Part shown: one piece after another, positions 59,378 through 64,000 of the stretch
How the letters are laid out: each line of letters starts with the position of its first letter
How positions within the stretch are numbered: position 1 is the stretch's first letter
Origin: Piper betle
Lineage: Eukaryota; Streptophyta; Magnoliopsida; Piperales; Piperaceae
DNA: 64,000 nt
Direction: 5' to 3'
Assembly: GCA_033002965.1 (NCBI GenBank)
Contig: JAURVB010013220.1
Span: forward strand, 62,001-126,000
The notes under the pieces: generated by a model
Databases searched by the model: none
The model's input: the letters and a program-made list of their open reading frames with translations, nothing else
What the model was told of the DNA's origin: nothing
Translations under genes and position numbers: made by a program

Positions 59378-59809
59378 GCTAAGTATCAACAATAGCTGAT
59401 ATAAAAATAGTAACGTAAAAATTTAAACATTCATTTAGATTATATGGATGTTTTTTTAATCTCTTACACAATGTTACCCTCGCCATCCAATTTTTTTTGT
59501 AATTTAGGGGGATCGTATTAAATGTAACCGATACTTAGAATATCAACTAATCATTATTCGTCAGTGTTTGTTGACCAATATTCGTTCCCTCCTGCCTATA
59601 GGTGGCGAATTGCCTTTCTTTGAAAAAGAAGATCCCTCAAAATCCTTTTAATCAAATTTAGAAAATGATTAATGGTTTTTTCTTAGTCTTGTTGGATCAC
59701 ACCCATTAACGTACGGAGAAACCGGACATATTTTGATTTTTTATCTCACATTATTGATTTGATGATATTTGATTGGACGTGCTCTCCTTTCTCCCTTTGA
59801 AAGGACCCC
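59277..59809. repeat. 30-bp inverted repeats 0.5 kb apart
   Basis: GGGTCCTTTCAAAGGGAGAA... at 59277 recurs as its reverse complement ending ...CTTTGAAAGGACCC near 59809, with about 30 bp nearly perfect. The arms could be terminal inverted repeats of a 533-bp miniature element, but the flanks (TCTAAC and CTGCTT) show no target duplication. A long (TA)n run lies between them. Confidence 0.6.
59332..59374. repeat. (TA)n microsatellite
   Basis: About 21 uninterrupted TA units. Confidence 0.95.
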
Positions 59810-61796
59810 TGCTTGATTTCAAAGGCTATCCTTTGTTCCAAGCAGCAAGAGCGCAAATTGCAACTTGTATATTTTTGCATGCGCTTTTCATTATCTCCAA
59901 TCGTTGTAACTTGTACATATATGCTCATAAACTTCGCTCTTAGATAAGTTCAATAATTTCGTATTTGTAGTTCGCATGCTCTTTTTTGGATATTCATATG
60001 CATCATAGATGGGCCTCACATCTTCCACAAAAGAAAGGCCTCTTATGACTATAAATAATTTGCAATATCTTAAATGAAATAATTTAAATAATTTGCAATA
60101 TCTTAAATGAAATAATTAATACTCATACTTCAAATCTGTTTATTCTTCAACTTTTAATGAGATTTATGCATAATTCTAAAATTTGGAATATGGATTATGA
60201 ACTGGAGTCGGCTTGAAATCCAGCTTCAACTTTGAAGAAGCTCAAGCCCATGGAACTCTAGATAGTTGATACGTATTGTTATATGGTTGCTACATACAGG
60301 CTTTTAAGTGTCCGATACGAGAAAGATTTGATAGCATTGTTACACCTCAAAACAATATTTTCACTCGGCCATTTTTAAGATCAATAAAATTTTAAAAAAC
60401 TTAATTGCTCTAAAAACGGTCAAATGTATCATCTACATAATTTTTAAATTCATTTATAAGTAAATTTTATCAGTTTTTTTATAATTTATATTGAAAAAAA
60501 ATAAATGATATCCTTCCTCTTCCTCTAGTACTTTTTGTTTCCTTTTATTTTTTAATTGACTCTTGTAAATCCTTTCGGTATTTGAACATTTTATGTAGTT
60601 CTTTAATTTTTTATAAAATATATAATAATTATTTTTTAAAAAGAGATTATTACTTAATTTTGCTTTGGGTATGACTAAATACTTTATATTTATATTTGTA
60701 TTGCAAAATAGATATTTATGTTAAGGTAAATGGATAGAATGTAAAATTGTGTCATAGATAAAGGAAAGATAAAATAAAAGAAGAATATAACTTGAGAAAT
60801 GATTTTTTTCAATTGGTGGAGTCGAGGACTTGATACAACAACATATACAAAGAAGGTATTTATAGATTTTGAAAACCATCTAATGTATTTCACAAGTATC
60901 AACAACTTTAAATGTAATTTTACATATTCCCACAAATATTCCTGATACTTCAAATGTCAAGAACAATTTAATAAATTAGGCTTAATTTTTAACATTTTAT
61001 TATCATGAAATTTATAATTTTTATTATCATGAAATTTATAAAATTTTATTATCATGTAAATCTTAATTATTATGATGTTTATCTACAAAGTGATTTTAAT
61101 TTTATATGTGAATTGATGGATACTATTAATCCATTCATCAATTATAAAATTTAAATTAATATTTATTAATGTTTAAACCGAAAAATTGAATTTACATTAA
61201 TATTTTAGTTAAAATTTTTTCAAAAATATTATTTTTATTATATTATTGATTCGCTTAAGGCGGATACATACCAGGCTATACACATCGGTATCATATGTAC
61301 CGGATTTTTAAAAGTCTGTTACGTATATGTTAAAAGGATACAGCTTACCCAGCCCTAGCATCCTAAGTTTTGACTGAAAAGACTAACGCGAGAATAGTGC
61401 CCCAGCTCCTGCATCAAGAGATTGATTACCAGTCAATTTTTTTCTTTCTTTTGTTTTCTGAAAAAATCTTCCGTGATGAATCAATCCAGGCCTTAGAGGG
61501 GATACTCATAAAATCTGTAACTCCGATTCTAAAATTTGGTGTAAAAATCTGGGGCACATCTCATTCAACTCCCTAAAAACGAGAGTGAAAGAGCAGAAAC
61601 TTGATGGTCAAGGACGAACGGCGTGGGATCATGACAAGCTCCATTGCCAGCTCTACAATAGGGTCCATCCCCCTCACCGCCATTCACATACTCGATTTTC
61701 TTCCAAACCCATAAAACAGAGGTTGATATATTGAGTCATCAACGCCCACCAACTTATCTCATTAAGAATTAAGCCAGCTGCACACCAATCACCTCA
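59810..61796. other. AT-rich spacer upstream of the XTH gene
   Basis: No gene was recognised. It contains a 33-bp tandem duplication (60053-60085 and 60086-60117, unit AAATAATTTGCAATATCTTA...) and two to three copies of a TTTTATTATCATGAAATTTA word at 60995-61050. The last few hundred bases are probably the XTH promoter. Confidence 0.5.
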
Positions 61797-61805
61797 CCCT
61801 CCTAG

Positions 61806-61815
61806 ATATATAGAA
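61806..61815 (+). promoter_or_regulatory. Likely TATA box of the XTH gene
   Basis: ATATATAGAA lies about 90 bp before the ATG at 61898. That spacing would suit a transcription start about 30 bp downstream and a 5' leader of about 60 bases. Confidence 0.55.
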
Positions 61816-61897
61816 GCCCCCAACTTTCTTCTTATCACACCCAGTCCTACTCCCATACACACTTGAAGCTACACCATCTTTTGGAGCTTCAATAGAG

Positions 61898-63133
61898 ATG
61901 ATCAATATGTCAAAGACCGCCCCTTTCTTAGCACTCTTGTTTGTCTTCGCAGTATTTGTGTTGGATGTGGCGGCAAACTTCTACACAGATGTCAACCCTT
62001 CATGGGGAGGGTACAGGACGAAGATAGGCGAAGGAGGGAGTCTCCTGCAGCTCACTCTCGACAGAGTCTCTGGCTCCGGTTTCACCTCCAAACGTGAATA
62101 TCTTTATGGAAAGATCGACATGCAAATCAAGTTGGTGCCGGGGAACTCTGCTGGCACCGTCACTGCTTACTACGTAATTACTTTGACTCAATCACTGCTC
62201 TAGTACTTGAGTTTATACTTACATCCGTTGAGATATTGCATCCAGACACAACAGACTAACAGATGGTTTAAACTAGTGTAATTTGTTATTGTAATTTAAT
62301 TAAACTTTGATTAGTTGGGGAACTCGCTCAATTGTTAACCGCTTTTTCATTAATCAAATATAAAAGATTACCACTTAATAATATATATAATAGCTAATTG
62401 CTCATTATATGGGTTTGGTACTTGCAGCTGTCTTCTTTAGGACCCACTCACGATGAGATAGACTTCGAGTTCCTGGGGAACGTCTCCGGAGAGCCCTACG
62501 TACTGCACACAAACGTCTTCTCCCAAGGAAAAGGTGGCAGAGAGCAGCAATTCTATCTGTGGTTCGACCCCCGGCTGGCTTTCCACACATACTCCATCCT
62601 CTGGAACCCCCAAGTAATAATGTAAGTAGACAGCACTCTAGTTCATATCCGGGTGGTGACATAACTAATTATATCATATCCCGCACCTACAATAAATTCG
62701 ATATAATAACCGGCACAATAATTAAAAAACATAATTTTGAAAGTATCGTGGATGAGGATGGCCTTGATTGATCTTTTGTCCCTCCAGATTGTACGTAGAT
62801 GGAACGCCCATCAGAGCGTTCCGCAACTTAGAGGGGCGTGGGGTGCCCTACCTGAAGAGCCAGCCCATGCGTCTCTACGCTAGCCTGTGGGACGCCGAGG
62901 AGTGGGCAACCCGCGGCGGGCTGGTTAAGACAGACTGGTCCCAAGCCCCGTTTGCGGCCTCTTTCAGGGGCTTTGCGGCGGACACCTCCCGAGGAAGCTG
63001 GTGGACACAGTCCCTCGACAGCGCCGCCACCCAGAAGATGCAGTGGGTGCGCAAGAACTACATGATCTACAATTACTGTACCGACTACAAACGCTTCCCC
63101 CAGGGCTTCCCTCCCGAGTGCTCCTCTGGATAG
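61898..63133 (+). CDS. Xyloglucan endotransglucosylase/hydrolase (XTH, GH16), three exons
   Basis: Secreted wall enzyme that cuts and rejoins xyloglucan. Exons 61898-62173, 62428-62621 and 62788-63133 with GT-AG introns give 271 residues. Residues 1-26 form a signal peptide ending ...VLDVAA. The GH16 core holds [10 protein letters not shown] (100-109), with E102 as nucleophile and E106 as acid/base, followed by the sequon NVS (110-112). Then come [30 protein letters not shown] and [16 protein letters not shown]. The C-terminal XET_C region has [19 protein letters not shown] and PEC (C254, C268). The upstream cysteine pair usual in this domain is absent: after SFRGFAAD the chain goes straight to SRGSWW. 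That also explains a length slightly below the usual 280-290. Start: first ATG; a second in-frame ATG at 61907 is possible. It looks functional, closest by eye to the XTH15/16/22-24 type. Confidence 0.95.
62174..62427 (+). other. XTH intron 1
   Basis: Donor TAC|GTAATT and acceptor TTGCAG|CTG, phase 0, placed between TAYY and [10 protein letters not shown]. Reading through the donor gives a stop at 62201, so splicing is needed. Confidence 0.92.
62622..62787 (+). other. XTH intron 2
   Basis: Donor AAT|GTAAGT and acceptor CTCCAG|ATTG. The split codon restores ...[15 protein letters not shown], the expected XTH sequence. Confidence 0.92.
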
Positions 63134-64000
63134 AGTAGCATGCCGCTTCCATGGAGAACTGGGAACTTTACAAGTTTTCATTCAAATGAAATGCAATTTA
63201 TAATGCCAAAAAGTTTATATATTTGTGAAGACACACTACGTCTCACTACAAGCGCTATAAGCGTAAAGTGATATATTCTGATTGTGTTTTATTCTCTAAA
63301 ATGACCTGTTTCTGTGCGTCTGAAAACACATTGTTCATCAAAGCTTGAGTTTCCTGTGATAAAAATTAAAATTGTCTCAGAATGATTGATCGTCACGGTT
63401 TAATATTCTAGGCAACTTATGATCTGTGTGCATAAAACTGGAATACGACAAAGTATTACAATAATAAAGCCGTATTTGCAGAAAATAAAAAGTCTACTAT
63501 CAATGATGATCGATTTTTTCTTCAATTTCCACCAAAAAGAATCTACCCAAATGCTAAAGATACATTTTCCCCCGAGCAATACTAAAGATATATTGCCAAT
63601 CAAGTTATATTGGCTGTAAAAATGCCTAACTCTACAAGCACATTGAATTTAAAACGAATAGACAAATCCTGTATAATCAACATTGCGGTGTCAGTGCATC
63701 CCCCAACAGCTACAGTGAGCTGCTGTCATTCAGAAGATAAATGGGAGGTAGGAAAAATGACAGAATTTAAAGGGTTCGATAAAGCATTTAACTAGATGCT
63801 AAATAATGTAGACTACTAACAAATCCGGAGCAAAAGTAATAAGAGTTGTTGAATTCCCCGGTGTCCATTGCCTAACGAAAGCATGGATGAGACTTAGGTT
63901 GGCATTAGGGAAGAATTGGACGTGAAGAACACCCAAATATTGAGTTAGACAATCATTTAGAAATAGTTCATCATGTTCTGTGAACTATAATAAAATTAGC
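63134..64000. other. XTH 3' flank, no further gene seen
   Basis: The first 100-150 bases are probably the 3' UTR (AATGAAATGCAATTTATAATG near 63185 may serve in polyadenylation). Small frames at 63400-63795 have no recognisable family and lie on both strands. Confidence 0.45.

Noticed and set aside
62405..63181. Minus-strand frames of 62-117 residues opposite XTH
   Set aside because: They are antisense shadows of the GC-rich XTH exons 2 and 3.
1..64000. tRNA, rRNA or snoRNA genes
   Set aside because: I looked for tRNA-like A and B boxes and conserved rRNA words by eye and saw none. A covariance-model scan would be needed to exclude them.

Overview
The window looks like nuclear DNA of a flowering plant, probably a eudicot. 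It is AT-rich, has spliced genes, and carries LTR retrotransposons, hAT, Mutator and CACTA elements, a FAR1-RELATED SEQUENCE (FRS) pseudogene and a plastid ycf1 fragment. Only one gene looks intact: a three-exon xyloglucan endotransglucosylase/hydrolase (XTH) at 61898-63133. Nearly everything else is transposon nest, gene relic or AT-rich spacer. All family names come from reading the sequence; no database search was possible.

Left part (1-17.3 kb): two old copies of an LTR family called LTR-A here (about 2.86 kb, ends TGTAACACC...TTTTACA), the second carrying a chloroplast ycf1 fragment. Then a decayed Ty3/gypsy pol (about 7.0-9.26 kb) whose probable 3' LTR is split by a 5-kb Athila-type deletion derivative (9878-14869) with both LTRs, primer-binding site, polypurine tract and near target-site duplication.

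Middle (17.3-42 kb): one copy of an unidentified 2-kb repeat, a mini-CACTA, two related non-autonomous hAT elements in opposite orientation (24798-26714 and 27682-29710), and a LTR-A cluster in which one solo LTR sits inside another with a perfect 5-bp duplication. After this come a truncated FRS pseudogene with a proline-rich first exon and a Mutator-like element (about 37.7-41.9 kb) with long terminal inverted repeats and a nearly readable transposase.

Right part (42-64 kb): the second copy of the unidentified repeat, interrupted by a 584-bp hAT miniature element; a decayed gag-only gypsy element between long direct repeats; then a cluster of gene relics (an unknown exon, DEP1 of methionine salvage, the C-terminus of an FRS gene split by a solo LTR-A, and a pyruvate decarboxylase scrap) before the XTH gene.

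The parts do not form a pathway. The window is best read as an insertion stratigraphy: old LTR-A copies (A1, A2, A7) are degenerate, while A4, A5 and A6 are close to one another and A5/A6 keep perfect target-site duplications. I found no convincing undescribed biological system. The most unusual items are the plastid insertion within a solo LTR, the exactly mapped LTR insertion in a zinc-knuckle tail, the duplicated repeat of unknown identity, and the loss of a usually conserved cysteine pair in the XTH.
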